The notes under the pieces: model-generated
The model's input: only the letters and a program-made list of their open reading frames with translations
What the model was told of the DNA's origin: nothing
Database searches by the model: none
From: a bacterium
GTDB taxonomy: Bacteria; Planctomycetota; Planctomycetia; Planctomycetales; Planctomycetaceae
DNA length: 62,632 nt
Reading direction: 5' to 3'
Assembly: GCA_016124895.1 (NCBI GenBank)
Contig: WGMU01000140.1
Location: 1 to 62,632 of the forward strand
In this document: positions 1 to 10,800 of the stretch, piece by piece
Numbering within the stretch: the first letter of the stretch is position 1
How the letters are laid out: each line of letters begins with the position of its first letter
Program-made: the position numbers and the translations under genes

Positions 1-342
1 ACAGCGCAGCTTCTCCTTGAGATAGTACGCCGTCGCCAGTGGCTCATTGAGCTTGAGCGCCGCGTCGAGTTTTTCGCGGTCGCTCGGCTGGCCGGGTTTG
101 CGTCGGGCAATCCGCTGCGGTGAGTCCAGCCGTCCTTCGGCAAACCGTTTCCGCCACAGACAGACCGTCTTCTTCGACGTCTTCAGCTCGGCTGCAATGT
201 CCTGATTCAATCGCCCTTCGGCCGCGAGCAGCACAATCTTCGCCCGCAACACCAGCCGCGCTGGAGTCGACCGCCCGCGTGACCACTTCGTCAGCGCCGC
301 CCGCTCTGAGTCTGTTAACTGAATCTGTTTCGCAACTCACAT
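1..342 (-). pseudogene. Transposase 5' remnant, nonsense-mutated and cut by the window edge
   Basis: Reading leftwards from the ATG at 342-340, the second codon is TGA (339-337). After it 112 codons stay open to the window edge. The decoded protein starts [18 protein letters not shown] and has a helix-turn-helix segment ([15 protein letters not shown], then [20 protein letters not shown]) typical of the N-terminal DNA-binding part of IS630-family transposases. A CGA-to-TGA change at codon 2 would explain the stop, since M-R-V-A is a natural start. The last 35 or so residues ([20 protein letters not shown], then LKEKLR) look instead like the central part of an ISL3-family transposase, so the fragment may be a fusion of two elements. 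No DDE catalytic residues lie inside the window. The element-family assignments are recalled, not searched. Confidence 0.7.
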
Positions 343-558
343 GGCCTGATCCTCCCTGATGGAGAATCAAACGCCAACCATCTCGAAACGTTACGTCAAT
401 TCCCACTCGCTACACCAGCAACAACTTATTGCTCACGAGCAACAACTTGTGTTTCTGACAGCAAACTTGTCGGACGAAGCCCACATGCTCGCGCGGAGTG
501 CCGCCACCGTTCACTTAAACGATCTGTGTGTCTACTGCTGTGTCCCTTGCGTCTCTCG

Positions 559-1005
559 TCACTTTGACGCGGTTGCAAACTGAATTGTGTCGAAGTTTGC
601 GGCACGGCAGGTGTCGTAAATGTCGATGACGTCGCCGGCCGGAACCTGTGGAGCGATATCCAGAATCACCGGAAAGTCGGCGGCGGCACTGGCCAGTTCT
701 CGCAGCACAGTGCGGAGCAGATTCCAGTCGCGGAACTGGCGTTCGTTCAGAGTTGCGATCGTCACTCCGTCGGCCGAACGTTCGAGTGAGATCCAGAAGC
801 GGCCGAGCGGCGGCGGCGTGTCGACAGGATTCGTGACCTCGACAGAGCCCGCAGCGGCCAGCGGCGTTGGCAGATGAGACTCGCGAATCTGTCCGATCGA
901 TGCGCACACGAAAAAAATCAACAGCAGGAACACGACGTCGATCATCGGCGTCATGAACGAATCGTCCTGATCGGTGGCTCGCTGATGGACGGAAGGGATT
1001 CGCAT
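559..1005 (-). CDS. exbD: ExbD/TolR-family biopolymer transport protein (second copy of the operon)
   Basis: This 148-residue protein has a short cytoplasmic N-terminus, one transmembrane helix with the conserved Asp of the family (FMTPMIDVVFLLLIFFVCAS, Asp at about residue 23) and a periplasmic C-terminal domain of about 100 residues. The family couples proton flow through an ExbB/TolQ pentamer to work in the periplasm or at the outer membrane; the Asp carries the proton. Start ATG at 1005-1003. It is the last gene of the leftward operon TPR-exbB-exbD-exbD, 140 bases behind the first exbD, and that gap holds a dispersed repeat. ExbD and TolR cannot be told apart from sequence alone. No tonB, tolA, tolB or pal is next to it. 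Confidence 0.9.
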   Translation of the reverse strand: MRIPSVHQRATDQDDSFMTPMIDVVFLLLIFFVCASIGQIRESHLPTPLAAAGSVEVTNPVDTPPPLGRFWISLERSADGVTIATLNERQFRDWNLLRTVLRELASAAADFPVILDIAPQVPAGDVIDIYDTCRAANFDTIQFATASK

Positions 1006-1011
1006 GAGTCA

Positions 1012-1060
1012 GATCTGACGTAAAGAAGCAGAGACGCAGAGATTCACAAAGAGCAGGATT
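1012..1060. repeat. Dispersed intergenic repeat of the CTCTGCGTCTCTGC type
   Basis: On the minus strand the stretch reads TTTGTGAATCTCTGCGTCTC followed by TGCTTCTTTACG. From memory, near-identical strings (often mis-translated as LCVSASLR) occur between genes in many planctomycete and other bacterial genomes. It lies within 60 bases upstream of the second exbD, so it is probably in the leader between the two exbD genes. A weaker, degenerate look-alike (CCCTTGCGTCTCTCGTCA) overlaps the stop of that exbD at about 544-562. Its function is unknown. Confidence 0.5.
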
Positions 1061-1145
1061 TGCCCAATGCGACTTTGCGACGTTGCGTCCGATGGCTTCA
1101 TCTGTGAGGTCTTCTGGTTTTGCTCAGAGTGAAGATTCACGAGTG

Positions 1146-1568
1146 CTATTCGATTTTCGGAGTCACCGCGAAGCCGACCGTTGACACACCGTGACGTGCG
1201 CACGCCAGCAGGATCGGTTCGATCTTCTGATACGGCGCGTCGCGGTCAGAGCGGATGCGGACTTCAAATCGGCCACCGGAATCCTCATTGCCCGAAACGA
1301 TCCGCTGCTCGACCTGAACGAGTTCAGCCGGCTGACCAGCGATATCGAGCGAACCATCGGCTTTGACGGTGACAACCAGGCGTCGCGGCGTCGCGTCTTC
1401 TTCGTCCTCGAACTGTGTCGCTTCCGGCAGCTTGATCGGCTCGACGGCTTCCGTCCGCGCGATATGACTCGCGACGAGAAAGAAAATCACAAGCAGGAAG
1501 ACAATGTCAATCAACGACGTCACGTTGAAACTGACCGAAGTCGTTCTGCCACCGCTGGGCACCTTCAC
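1146..1568 (-). CDS. exbD: ExbD/TolR-family biopolymer transport protein (first copy)
   Basis: The 140-residue protein has the standard ExbD layout: a short basic N-terminus, one membrane helix with an embedded Asp (SLIDIVFLLVIFFLVASH, Asp at about residue 21) and a periplasmic domain ending GFAVTPKIE. Translation starts at GTG (1568-1566), which overlaps the TGA stop of the upstream exbB (GTGA), so the two are translationally coupled. An AAGGAAG ribosome-binding site lies just upstream, inside exbB. The periplasmic part is only distantly like the second ExbD of the operon. The two may form a heterodimer in one motor or serve two different partners; that is inference. Confidence 0.9.
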   Translation of the reverse strand: MKVPSGGRTTSVSFNVTSLIDIVFLLVIFFLVASHIARTEAVEPIKLPEATQFEDEEDATPRRLVVTVKADGSLDIAGQPAELVQVEQRIVSGNEDSGGRFEVRIRSDRDAPYQKIEPILLACARHGVSTVGFAVTPKIE

Positions 1569-2452
1569 GTCGGCTTCCTTCGTTCCAGAGCGACCGTCGG
1601 AATGCGCGGATCGGAATCGCCGCTCGACTTTGCTTCGCCACCTTTGCTCTTCTCTTTGGCTGCCTTTTTCCGCCGGGCTTCGTCGCGTCGATAATCTGCA
1701 AAAACGCTCTCTGCTGTCAGCGAAGCCTCAGCGACCAGTTCGTCGATGCGATTGCGGAAGATCGCGAAGAAGAAGAACGCAGGCACGGCAACGGTCAGAC
1801 CCATCATCGTCGTCACCAGGGCGCGGTATATGCCGGGAGCCAGTTCCGACACGGCGGGATTGGCTTTCGACTCGAACTCCATAAAGGCGAGGATCATGCC
1901 CCACACCGTTCCCAGCAGCCCGAGCATCGGAGCCAGCGTTCCGATCAGATGCAGATATTCGATCTTGCGAAACAGCCGCGCCGCCTGTTCGGTCGCGGTG
2001 TCCTCCATCGCTTTCTCCACGTCTGCGTAGCCGAATTCGATAACGCTGAGTCCAGCGGCCAGAACATTCGACAGGAAACCCGGATGCCCCAGGCAGTGTT
2101 CTCGAGCCCCCGCTGTGTTCCGTTCGGCCAGCAGCGAATGGATGGCTTCTGGCAGTTCCGGCGGAATCAGCGAGCTGCGGCGGATGCTCAGCAGATGCTC
2201 GAAGACGAGGTACACCATCGTCAGACTGAGTAGCAGAATGACGCCGCCGATCACACCGCCCGTCCGCGCGATCTCGACGAAATCAATCTGCTGCAGAACG
2301 TTCGAGTCGGCAGCCGCTCCGTCGGCGGCCGGAGCGGAGCCCTCGCCCTGAGCCAGCGCCGGCAGCGCGACTGCGACAAGCAGGTTCAGCAGTACGAGCA
2401 AAAAGGCAACTGGCCGCCAGGTCGAGCGGTGATGAGTCCGTCCGTGAATCAT
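1565..2452 (-). CDS. exbB: ExbB/TolQ/MotA-family proton channel subunit with signal peptide
   Basis: This 295-residue protein begins with a basic region and a hydrophobic segment ending ALPALAQ, which looks like a cleavable signal peptide, as in long ExbB forms. Next comes a membrane helix (GGVIGGVILLLSLTMVYLVF, about 65-85), a cytoplasmic loop, and the paired C-terminal helices of the family (LIGTLAPMLGLLGTVWGMI about 165-185; LVTTMMGLTVAVPAFFFFAI about 212-235). The C-terminus is Lys/Ser-rich (RRKKAAKEKSKGGEAKSSG). It forms the channel in which the ExbD helices sit. It overlaps the next gene by four bases and follows the TPR protein gene by about 160 bases. TolQ is an equally good name. Confidence 0.92.
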   Translation of the reverse strand: MIHGRTHHRSTWRPVAFLLVLLNLLVAVALPALAQGEGSAPAADGAAADSNVLQQIDFVEIARTGGVIGGVILLLSLTMVYLVFEHLLSIRRSSLIPPELPEAIHSLLAERNTAGAREHCLGHPGFLSNVLAAGLSVIEFGYADVEKAMEDTATEQAARLFRKIEYLHLIGTLAPMLGLLGTVWGMILAFMEFESKANPAVSELAPGIYRALVTTMMGLTVAVPAFFFFAIFRNRIDELVAEASLTAESVFADYRRDEARRKKAAKEKSKGGEAKSSGDSDPRIPTVALERRKPT

Positions 2453-2614
2453 CGTCGGGTCCGAAGATGAGCGATATAGAACAGCGTCCGGGCCAGGAAA
2501 GCTGACGTCTCACGACGATTCACACTGCCGGATCGCGACGAGACTTTAAGGCAGGCGTCGGCAACGGCAAATGCCGGTCTGAGCGCCGTACCGGATTCGG
2601 CACGGAATTCCGTT

Positions 2615-3685
2615 CTACGGTACGCGGTCCGGCGTTTCAGAGTCTCGCTGCAGCCCGACACTTCGCAGCAGTTCCGTCAGACTGGCCTGAGCGTCCTGAG
2701 CGGCGATCGACCACGGATAGCGAGCCGCGGTTTCCTGGAACAGCCGGGCGGCCTCAACACGCAGACCGTTTCGCAGCAGCGCCCGTCCGGCCTCGAAGCT
2801 GGCGCGAGCAATGAGCGGGTGATCGGAATCGTAAACGATCGGCAGCTTGAGGAAGTCGGCGGCAGCAAGATCGTACTCCTGCCGGATCAGCCGGGCCTGA
2901 GCGAGCAGGAACACCGGGCCGGCTCGCAACGGCGGTTCGAGGCGTTCAACGTTCGCAGCCCAGTGGCTGACGTCGAACTCAGACACGTTGCGGCTGCTGA
3001 TCAGCAATCGACGCTCCTGCCATTGAGCCGTCAGGCGGATGCGTGTGTCCGGCAGCCGGTTCAACTCGCGCATCGTGTCGCGAGCACGGTGCCCGTACTC
3101 AGGGTCATACAGCAGCAGACTCGCGCCCAGCAGCCGGCTGAGTGAATCGCTGTCGTCGAGCCAGGCCGCGGCGGTCGATCGATTCAGAGCATCGACTGTC
3201 TGATCGCGCCAGGTGAGCGGGGCGAGATTGAAGTGCCGCGTGTCAGGGTCGCTCTCGTAAATCTGCCGGAACCGCGATCCTGCCGTCGCAAAATCCTCGC
3301 GCCGCAACGAGCAACCTGTCAGCAGGGCGAGGATTTCCCGGCGAGCCCAGCGTCGTGGCTCAGCGTCGACGGCCTTCTTGAGCAGTGCTTCGGCTTCGTC
3401 CGTCCGCCCGGTCGCCAGCAGCTTTTCCGCCTCGATCTGATCGGGCAGTTTTGCGTAACGCACCGCGGCGACTTCGCTGATCGGATACGTCTGCTCGCCA
3501 CCCGTGCTGACTGCCCGGACGAACTGCCCCGTGTAGTCCGTGATGCGGCACTTCACTGTGACGTGCGCCACTGCGCGAGCACTGCGAACGTCAACCTCAT
3601 CCTGAAACTGAGCCGCCGCCGGGCGGACTGTCAGACTGAGTATCAGCAGCTGTACGGCGTGAATTATTCGAGACCGGTCAACCAT
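2615..3685 (-). CDS. Secreted/periplasmic TPR-like protein, first gene of the ExbB/ExbD operon
   Basis: I start this gene at ATG 3685 (MVDRSRIIHAVQLLILSL...), not at the upstream codon 3739, because this ATG has an AGGAAA ribosome-binding site and opens directly into a signal peptide that ends RPAAAQ. The mature protein (about 330 residues) is helical, with helix pairs such as EAEKLLATGRTDEAEALLKK and FEAGRALLRNGLRVEAARLF typical of tetratricopeptide repeats. A short beta-like region near the N-terminus (VAHVTVKCRITDYTGQFVRA) precedes the repeats. TPR proteins upstream of exbB/exbD are common in planctomycetes and may scaffold or sense the motor, but no partner can be named. It ends before exbB with a 160-base gap. 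Confidence 0.8.
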   Translation of the reverse strand: MVDRSRIIHAVQLLILSLTVRPAAAQFQDEVDVRSARAVAHVTVKCRITDYTGQFVRAVSTGGEQTYPISEVAAVRYAKLPDQIEAEKLLATGRTDEAEALLKKAVDAEPRRWARREILALLTGCSLRREDFATAGSRFRQIYESDPDTRHFNLAPLTWRDQTVDALNRSTAAAWLDDSDSLSRLLGASLLLYDPEYGHRARDTMRELNRLPDTRIRLTAQWQERRLLISSRNVSEFDVSHWAANVERLEPPLRAGPVFLLAQARLIRQEYDLAAADFLKLPIVYDSDHPLIARASFEAGRALLRNGLRVEAARLFQETAARYPWSIAAQDAQASLTELLRSVGLQRDSETPDRVP

Positions 3686-3963
3686 CAGCCGTTTCCTGAA
3701 GCCACCCCGAGCGACAGAGTTCCTCTCGCCGGGCTGCACGATTTGACCAGACCATCATGGTCTGCTGAAGGCGACTTCCAGGTTCGACGGAAACCGCGTC
3801 CCGCTAACAGCGATTCTGAGACTTGGACACGAGCACGGTCGTTGCCTGAATTCCATTTCGACTGCCACGTGACAGCCTGGCAGTCGACTGCCGATCCATC
3901 GATTGTCGAGCCCTCAGCCACACTTTATTCTCCTCACCCGTCCAGGGCACCTCGCCCTGACCA

Positions 3964-4049
3964 GCCGAAGTGGCGGAATTGGCAGACGCGACGGATTCAA
4001 AATCCGTTGTCCGTAACAGGGCGTGTGGGTTCGAGTCCCACCTTCGGCA
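3964..4049 (+). tRNA. tRNA-Leu (anticodon CAA)
   Basis: This 86-base gene folds as a class II tRNA. The acceptor stem GCCGAAG (3964-3970) pairs with CTTCGGC (4042-4048), with discriminator A at 4049. The anticodon stem ACGGA/TCCGT encloses the loop TTCAAAA, giving anticodon CAA at 3998-4000 (reads UUG). There is a long variable arm (GTCCGTAACAGGGCG region) and a T-loop GGTTCGAGTCC. CCA is not encoded. It lies alone between the divergent TPR/exb operon and the giant gene. Confidence 0.97.
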
Positions 4050-4843
4050 GTCGTCACCAGGTTTTACGGGTTTACAGGAACCGCTTGTTTCAAGCAGGTT
4101 GCCGCCTGTCGTGACTCTCGCTTTTCGCCGATTCCTGCTTCCTGCGAGGCAGTTGGTAACTACTGTTGATTCGCGGGTTGCCCTGTCTGGGTGGCAAGCA
4201 GAACGGCAACCGTGATCGTGCCTGAGACAGTGATGAGGCCAGTGACGCGGTTACTGGCAGAGGCGATGACTGGTCAGCGTGACCGGCGACACGCTCAGCA
4301 CTGCTGCAGCGTCGAAGTCTCTGGAGTCCCTGACTGCTGCCGTAAGCTGGTTCGCAGATCGATGGGACGTTGTTCCAATGCCAGTCCCAGGCGACAAAGC
4401 GATGTTCGTCCTGCTGTGCGATAAAAGCGCATCCGGCGGCTCAGCCAGCTTGATTCAGCTGCTTTGGGGCGACGTCGCAAAGCGCGACCGACGACGGTTC
4501 CTGAAGCCTGAACTTCAGAAAGGCTGCCCAAATTCACGCTCGCAGAGCTGACATCGCTCGCTGCAGATGCCATTCTCAGTGGACTTTTCCGATGCGTCTG
4601 CAGAGCTAGTAGCGCCGTTACATCCCGCATTCGTGTGATACTGGGCTCTCTGCGACACAATGGCAGCGGCCGGAGCCTCATAGTCGTTGAATTTATCGGG
4701 AAACAGATTTACGGCCTCTCCTGCTTTATCAGCATTAGTAATTTGAACAATTTAAGCGGGATAGGTAGCCTGACTGGCTGCGATTGTCTGATCTGACAAA
4801 CCGCGTCAGTTTTTCGTTTCGTCATATTCAGATCGAGGGTCCC
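4050..4843. other. Intergenic region upstream of the giant gene
   Basis: No convincing gene is seen in these 794 bases. The one open frame of some length (4279-4551, plus) has no recognisable motif. The last 100 bases turn AT-rich (TTTATCAGCATTAGTAATTT around 4727-4746), unlike the rest of the window, so the promoter of the giant gene probably lies there. I cannot pick clear -35 and -10 boxes. Confidence 0.4.
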
Positions 4844-7800
4844 ATGCTGTTCTCTCCCTGGTTGAGCACGTTCTGTCACAAGACCCGTCGATATCCAGCC
4901 AATGTCCGCCGCCTGAGTCGGCGCGAAAACCGCTTTCTCGTCCCGCTGGCCACCGAGTTTCTGGAAACTCGAACACTGTTGACCGGCCCTGCGTTCGTCT
5001 CAGTCAGTCCGAATGTGGGCGAATTTCTGCAGGACGGCGATGTCCGCAACGAGCCGCCGCAGGAACTGCTCTTTCAGTTCAGTCCGGGGCAGGCAATTGA
5101 TAACGCCACAGTGGACGCCATCCAGATCGTCGCCGCGGGACACGACGGCAGTTTCCGTCCGGCGTCGGCAGTGACTGATTTCGGCTCCGGCGGACTGGTC
5201 ACCGTACGGCTGGGAACGAAGCGTCTGGGGGCCGCGGAAAACGGCACAACCCTTCTCATCACGAGGGCAGACAATGGCGGGACGGGACCGACCATCGCGT
5301 CGAATTTCGGCACGTTGACACTGACTCTCGACACGGATGCAGCGAATTCCGGTGTGAATTCAACGACCGTTCAGGACCTGCTGGATCTCGTCGCGACGAA
5401 CTCGATCGCGGATTCACTGCTGACGGTAGAAGTGCTGGACGGCGACGCGGCGACGAATATTTCCGGATCGCCGACGCTCTTCCGAACGCTGCGTGATGCA
5501 GGCGCAGCAGACGTCGTGACCGATCTGGGGACAGGGACCGATCTTCGCGTGCAGATTGCTGCGCGAGCGTCCGGGCTCAATGGCAACGACATCTCCGTGC
5601 AGATCAATCGTCAGGATCTGTCGGCGTCCAGCCCGACTCCTCAGGTTGTCGTCGTTGGCAACCGAATTGAAGTCACGCTGAACGATAACCCGGCGGCTCC
5701 GACAACGGCTCAAGCGTTCGTTAGCGCGCTGACCGGCAGCGCCACCGCGAACGTGCTGGTCCGCACGACGCTGGCAGTCGGCAGCGGCGCAACAGACATC
5801 TCGCAGATTCCGGACGGGACTCTGCTGAAACTGTCCGGTGCCGACAGCGCCGTGAATGCCGGCTATCTGAATGTCGGTGACAGCGCGAACGAGGTCATCT
5901 ATCGCTTTGCGGAAACGCTGCCGGACGACGACTACCGGATTCAGATTATCGGCACGGGATCGTCACCGTTGCTGGACACCGATGGTGAACGTTTCGAGGA
6001 AGGTGCCGACTATTTCCAGACGTTTACGCTGAACCTGGGCTCGCAGGTCCGCGGCGTCGTGCCCCAGCCGGTCCTGCGTGAGCAGGATCTGACCATCAAC
6101 AGTGCGGCACTGCTGTCTGACGGTGACACGATCACTGTCGATACCGGTTCATTGCCGAACAGCTTTGCTGTCGCGTCGACCGACTTTGGAACGGCCGGCG
6201 CCGACGTGCTGTTTACGGCCGTTGATCCAGGCTCGGTCAGCAACGGAATCACCGTCAGAACATCGTCGTTCGACTTCGGCGTTGCGGGAGCACCGATCGT
6301 CAGCGTGACCGGCCGCACAATCTCCGTCACCTTGAATTCAAACTCCGGCAATGAAAGTACTTCTCAGGATCTGGTCGACGCGATCAACGGCAACCTGGCA
6401 GCGAGTGCTCTGCTGTCGGCAACGTTGACCGGCGCCAACCTCGACATCGCGACATCCCTGCCGGGCACGGTGACAACCCCTCTGGTAGGCGGCGTTGACC
6501 TGTTTGTCTTTGAGCTGACCGACCACGCGGTCGATCCAGCAGATTCGGTCCGGTCAGGCAACATCCCCGTTGTGTTCGATTCGACAATCAACACTGAGGG
6601 CGACGTCGCCGACGCGATTGCTGCCGCCATTGCAGGCCAGACACTGACTTCACCTGACGTCGACGCGGTTGCGAACACCGGAACGGTCACGGTGACTGGC
6701 GGAGCGTTCGACGTGCGGCTGACGGTGAGGGCTCAGAACGCGGGCGCGATGACTCAGAGGGCTGGCGGCATTGTGCAGCGACGCAACCTGGTCAACGTCT
6801 ATCTGACCGAAGACGAACTCGACGCGACGCTCGCGGAAGACCCGCGTTTCTACCGGCTGGTCGATACGAACGGGACGCTGGCTGACGGCGACGACACGGT
6901 GCTGTATCCGCAGGCCGTTCACTACTCGCCGGTCGATCATACGGCGGTGCTGGAGTTTGGTGCGAATCTGCCGGATGCGACCTATCGGCTGCGACTCGGT
7001 ACGTCGGACGAGAACAACGATCTGATTTCGAACGCGGTCGATATCGGCACCGTCTTCGGCTCAAAGGACTTCACTCGTGCCGCATACATCGGCAACGCGA
7101 ACGGCGATGTCGACGTTGATCTCTACCAGATTGATCTCCCGGCAGGTTCAGTGCTGACCGTGACTGTCAGTCCGGATGCGGGACTCGACACACTGCCTCG
7201 GCTGTTCATGGACGACGGCACTCCGCTGGGTGTGACACTGACCAACGGAGGTGTCGGCACCAATGACACGCTGAGCTTTAACGCTCTCGCTGGCGGGACA
7301 TTCTTCGTTGGCATCTCAAACAACACCAACAATGCCTACAGCGTCGTCGACGGGACCGGCACAACGACCGGCGGTACCGAGGGCTCTTATCAGTTGACGA
7401 TCAGCTCGACGGCCATGGTGTCTGCGAATGACGACAACAGCAGTTTCGGAACAGCAACATCGCTCGGCCTGCTGGGCGGCGGGGGTGTCAGCTTCTTCAG
7501 CTCGATCACGCCACAAGCGATTCCTCTGCCACCACCAGCCGGTGGTCCCGATGAACCTGGGCATCGTGAGATTCCCGCCGAATCGCACGGCGTTGGTCCC
7601 GGCACAGACCCGTCTGTCCCCACAAGTCTGGGCACGGTGACGTTCTCGTTTCCGACGATCTACGGCGTCGATTCTCAAGGAGCACCGCTGCTTAATCAGA
7701 TTTCGCCTGCTGAGAAAGACCGGGCACGCGAGATCTTTGAAATGTATGGTTCGCTGTATGGCTTCGAAGTCGCGGAAGTCACTTCCGGCGGAATTGCCAT

Positions 7801-10800
7801 CGTCTCCGGTGATGCCCGCGTTCTGCTGCCACCCGGAGCCGCACCGGGATCGGTCGGCGGTATCGCTGGCGGCGGACTGGTCATTATCAACGCGTTTGGT
7901 GGATTCACCGCCCAGGACGACCTGTTCGGTGGAAGCTGGATGGGAACTGCTCTGCACGAAATCGGCCACGCGATCGGTCTGCTGCACAGTTACGACATCC
8001 GGTCGATTCAGGGCAACGGGGTTCAGGGCGAAGACTACTTCCCCGGCAACAATGACATCGTTCACGGCGAGCGACTGCATCCAAACAGCGGCACGGATAT
8101 CGACCTCTATCAGTTTACGGTCGACACAACGGGAACTCTTTCGGCAGAGATTGTCGCCGAGCGATTCGACAAGACAGCAGCCTACGGAAACCGCCCGAGC
8201 AGCCTGTTGAATTCAGCTCTGAAGCTGTATCGCCAGAATGCTGACGGCACACGCACACTGATCGCACAGAACGACGATTACTTCAGCAACGACGCGTTCA
8301 TCAATCTGCAACTGACCGCGGGAACCTACTTCATCGGCGTCAGCAGTACCGGGAATACGGATTACGATCCGACGGTGTCTGATTCAGGTTTCAACGGAAC
8401 CAGCGAAGGCGATTACCAGCTCAACCTGACGTTCGACACAGCCGCCACATCGTCCATGCTCGATGCCACCGGGACACGCTTCGACGGCAATGCTGACGGC
8501 GTCCCTGGCGGCACGTACGAATTTGACTTCCGCAGTGCCAATACCATTCTGGTCGACAAGTCGGTCATCTCAAACCTGCGCACATCGATCAATTCGACCA
8601 CGGTGACCATTCCCGTACAGGATCTGAACGTCTTCCCGTCAACTCCGGGATTCCAGATCCGGATTGACAACGAAGTGATGACCGTAACCGGCATCAATAC
8701 GCTCAATGGCACATTTACCGTCGCGGCGAGAGCTGGCGGAGTCTCACACGCGGCTGGTCGAGCCATTCGCCCGGCAGCGTCAGATGGTTCGGAAGCGAAC
8801 CCGTTCGGCCTGATCTCATCGGCGGTGACCGCTGCTTCTGCCCTGCCCGGTTCAATCATCCGTATCGTTGGCAATGGCGGGGCGGACAACGACATCCTGA
8901 CCGTTAACGACAACCGACCGTATCTGCTGGGTCTGAATGATTCGTTCGTCGCTCTGGAAGACGGTTCCAAGTTTGAAGTACCGAAAGACATCGTCGTGCA
9001 GTTCGACGCCGGTGCGATCATCAAATCACAAAGTGCCGTGATTGATGCCGGTACATCCGCCGTGCTGATTGACCGCAGCGGCGGTGCGCTGCAGGTTCTC
9101 GGTACGACGCAGCAGCGGGTTTACTTCACGACCTACGAAAACGATCTGCTCGGTGGCGACAGCGACGGTGTCACGGACGGAGCGAATGCCGGTGACTGGG
9201 GCGGGCTCGTCTTCCGTGCCGACTCCGACTTCCAGGCATCCGATGCCGCCGCGAATCCTTCTGCGCCAGGCATCTTCCTGAACTATGTCAATCAGGCCGA
9301 CATCAGCTACGGCGGCGGTCGCGTCACGGTGGATTCGATCGAAAGCGTCTATGCGCCGATCCATCTCATCACCTCGCGCCCGACAGTGACCTACAACACG
9401 ATCCGGGACAGCGCCGCAGCCGCGCTGTCAGCCGACCCGGACAGCTTCGACGATTCCCGGGACCGGATTGGCCCGGAACTCACGGGCAACACGGTGATCA
9501 ACAACACGTTTAACGGCGTGTTTGTGCGGATCGACACGGCGTTCGGAAAGCCAATCACCAAACTGACCAGGACCGCGCGTTTCGACGATACAGACATCGT
9601 CCACATCATTACCGAGAACCTGCAGATCGTCGGTAACCCAGGTGGACCGCTCGACGGCAACCCGCGTCCCAGCGGACGACTGGCGATTGACCCAGGCGTC
9701 GTCGTCAAACTGGGTGCGGCAAGAATTGAAGGGGAGCGTGGAAACTCACACCTGATCGCTGAAGGCACTGTCAATCAGCCGGTCATCATTACGTCGATCA
9801 ACGACGACCGTTTCGGCGCAGCGGGAACGTTCGATTCCACTGGCAATGCTCAGGCAACTGTCGCTAATCCCGGTGACTGGGGCGGTCTGATCTTCAATGC
9901 GAATTCGCGGCTGAGCGTCGCTGACGCGCTGATTGCTTACGGTGGTGGCGAAACGCCGATCGAAGGCGGCTCGGACAATTTCAACGTTGTGGAACTTCAT
10001 CACGGCGTGAAAGCCCGCATTGCGGATTCGACATTCGAGTTCAACGGGGCTGGCGGCGGTGGCAACCGAAACGGACGCGGTTCGACGACGCAGACCACAA
10101 TTTTCATCCGGCAGTCGCAGCCGATCATCGTCAACAACGTCTTTCAGAATAACGTCGCCAGTGTCATGGACATCAACGCCAATGCGCTGGTCTCGACGTT
10201 TCAGCGGGACACCGGCCGCAGCACCGGTAATCTGAATGACTATCCACAGTTCGCCGACAATCATGGTCCACTGCTGCGGCTGAATCGCTTCGATGACAAT
10301 GGCATCAATGGTCTGGAAGTTCGTGCGGAAACGCTGACGACAGAATCCATCTGGGACGACACCGACATCGTCCACGTCGTCCGCGACGAAATCATCGTCG
10401 ACCAGCATCACACCTACAGTGGTCTCCGACTGCAGAGCAATCCGGGCGAGAGTCTGGTCGTCAAGTTTGAAGGCCCCAATGCCGGCCTGACGGCCGACGG
10501 CATCTATCTCGATACCGAAGACCGGATCGGCGGTACCGTCCAGGTCATCGGCCGGCCAGGCTTCCCGGTTGTTCTGACGGCTCTGAAAGACAGCACCGTC
10601 GGCGCCGGTCTGACACCCGACGGCTTCGAACAGCTCTACACGGACCCCACGACCAAACCGTCCGGTCAGCCCACGACGGCAGTCGTCGACGTCGTCCTGC
10701 TGCTGGATGATACCAGCAGTTTCCAGACGGCAGGCGATACGGTCCTCACCGTGTTCCCGCAGATCGTCTCGGCGCTGCAGGCGGCGTTGCCGGGATCCGA

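Noticed and set aside
4279-4551. Open frame of 90 codons upstream of the giant gene
   Set aside because: It could be a small gene, but it has no homologous motif, and codon use does not stand out.
4784-4843. TTG 4784 as start of the giant protein
   Set aside because: It has no ribosome-binding site; ATG 4844 has GAGGG and gives a normal planctomycete N-terminus.
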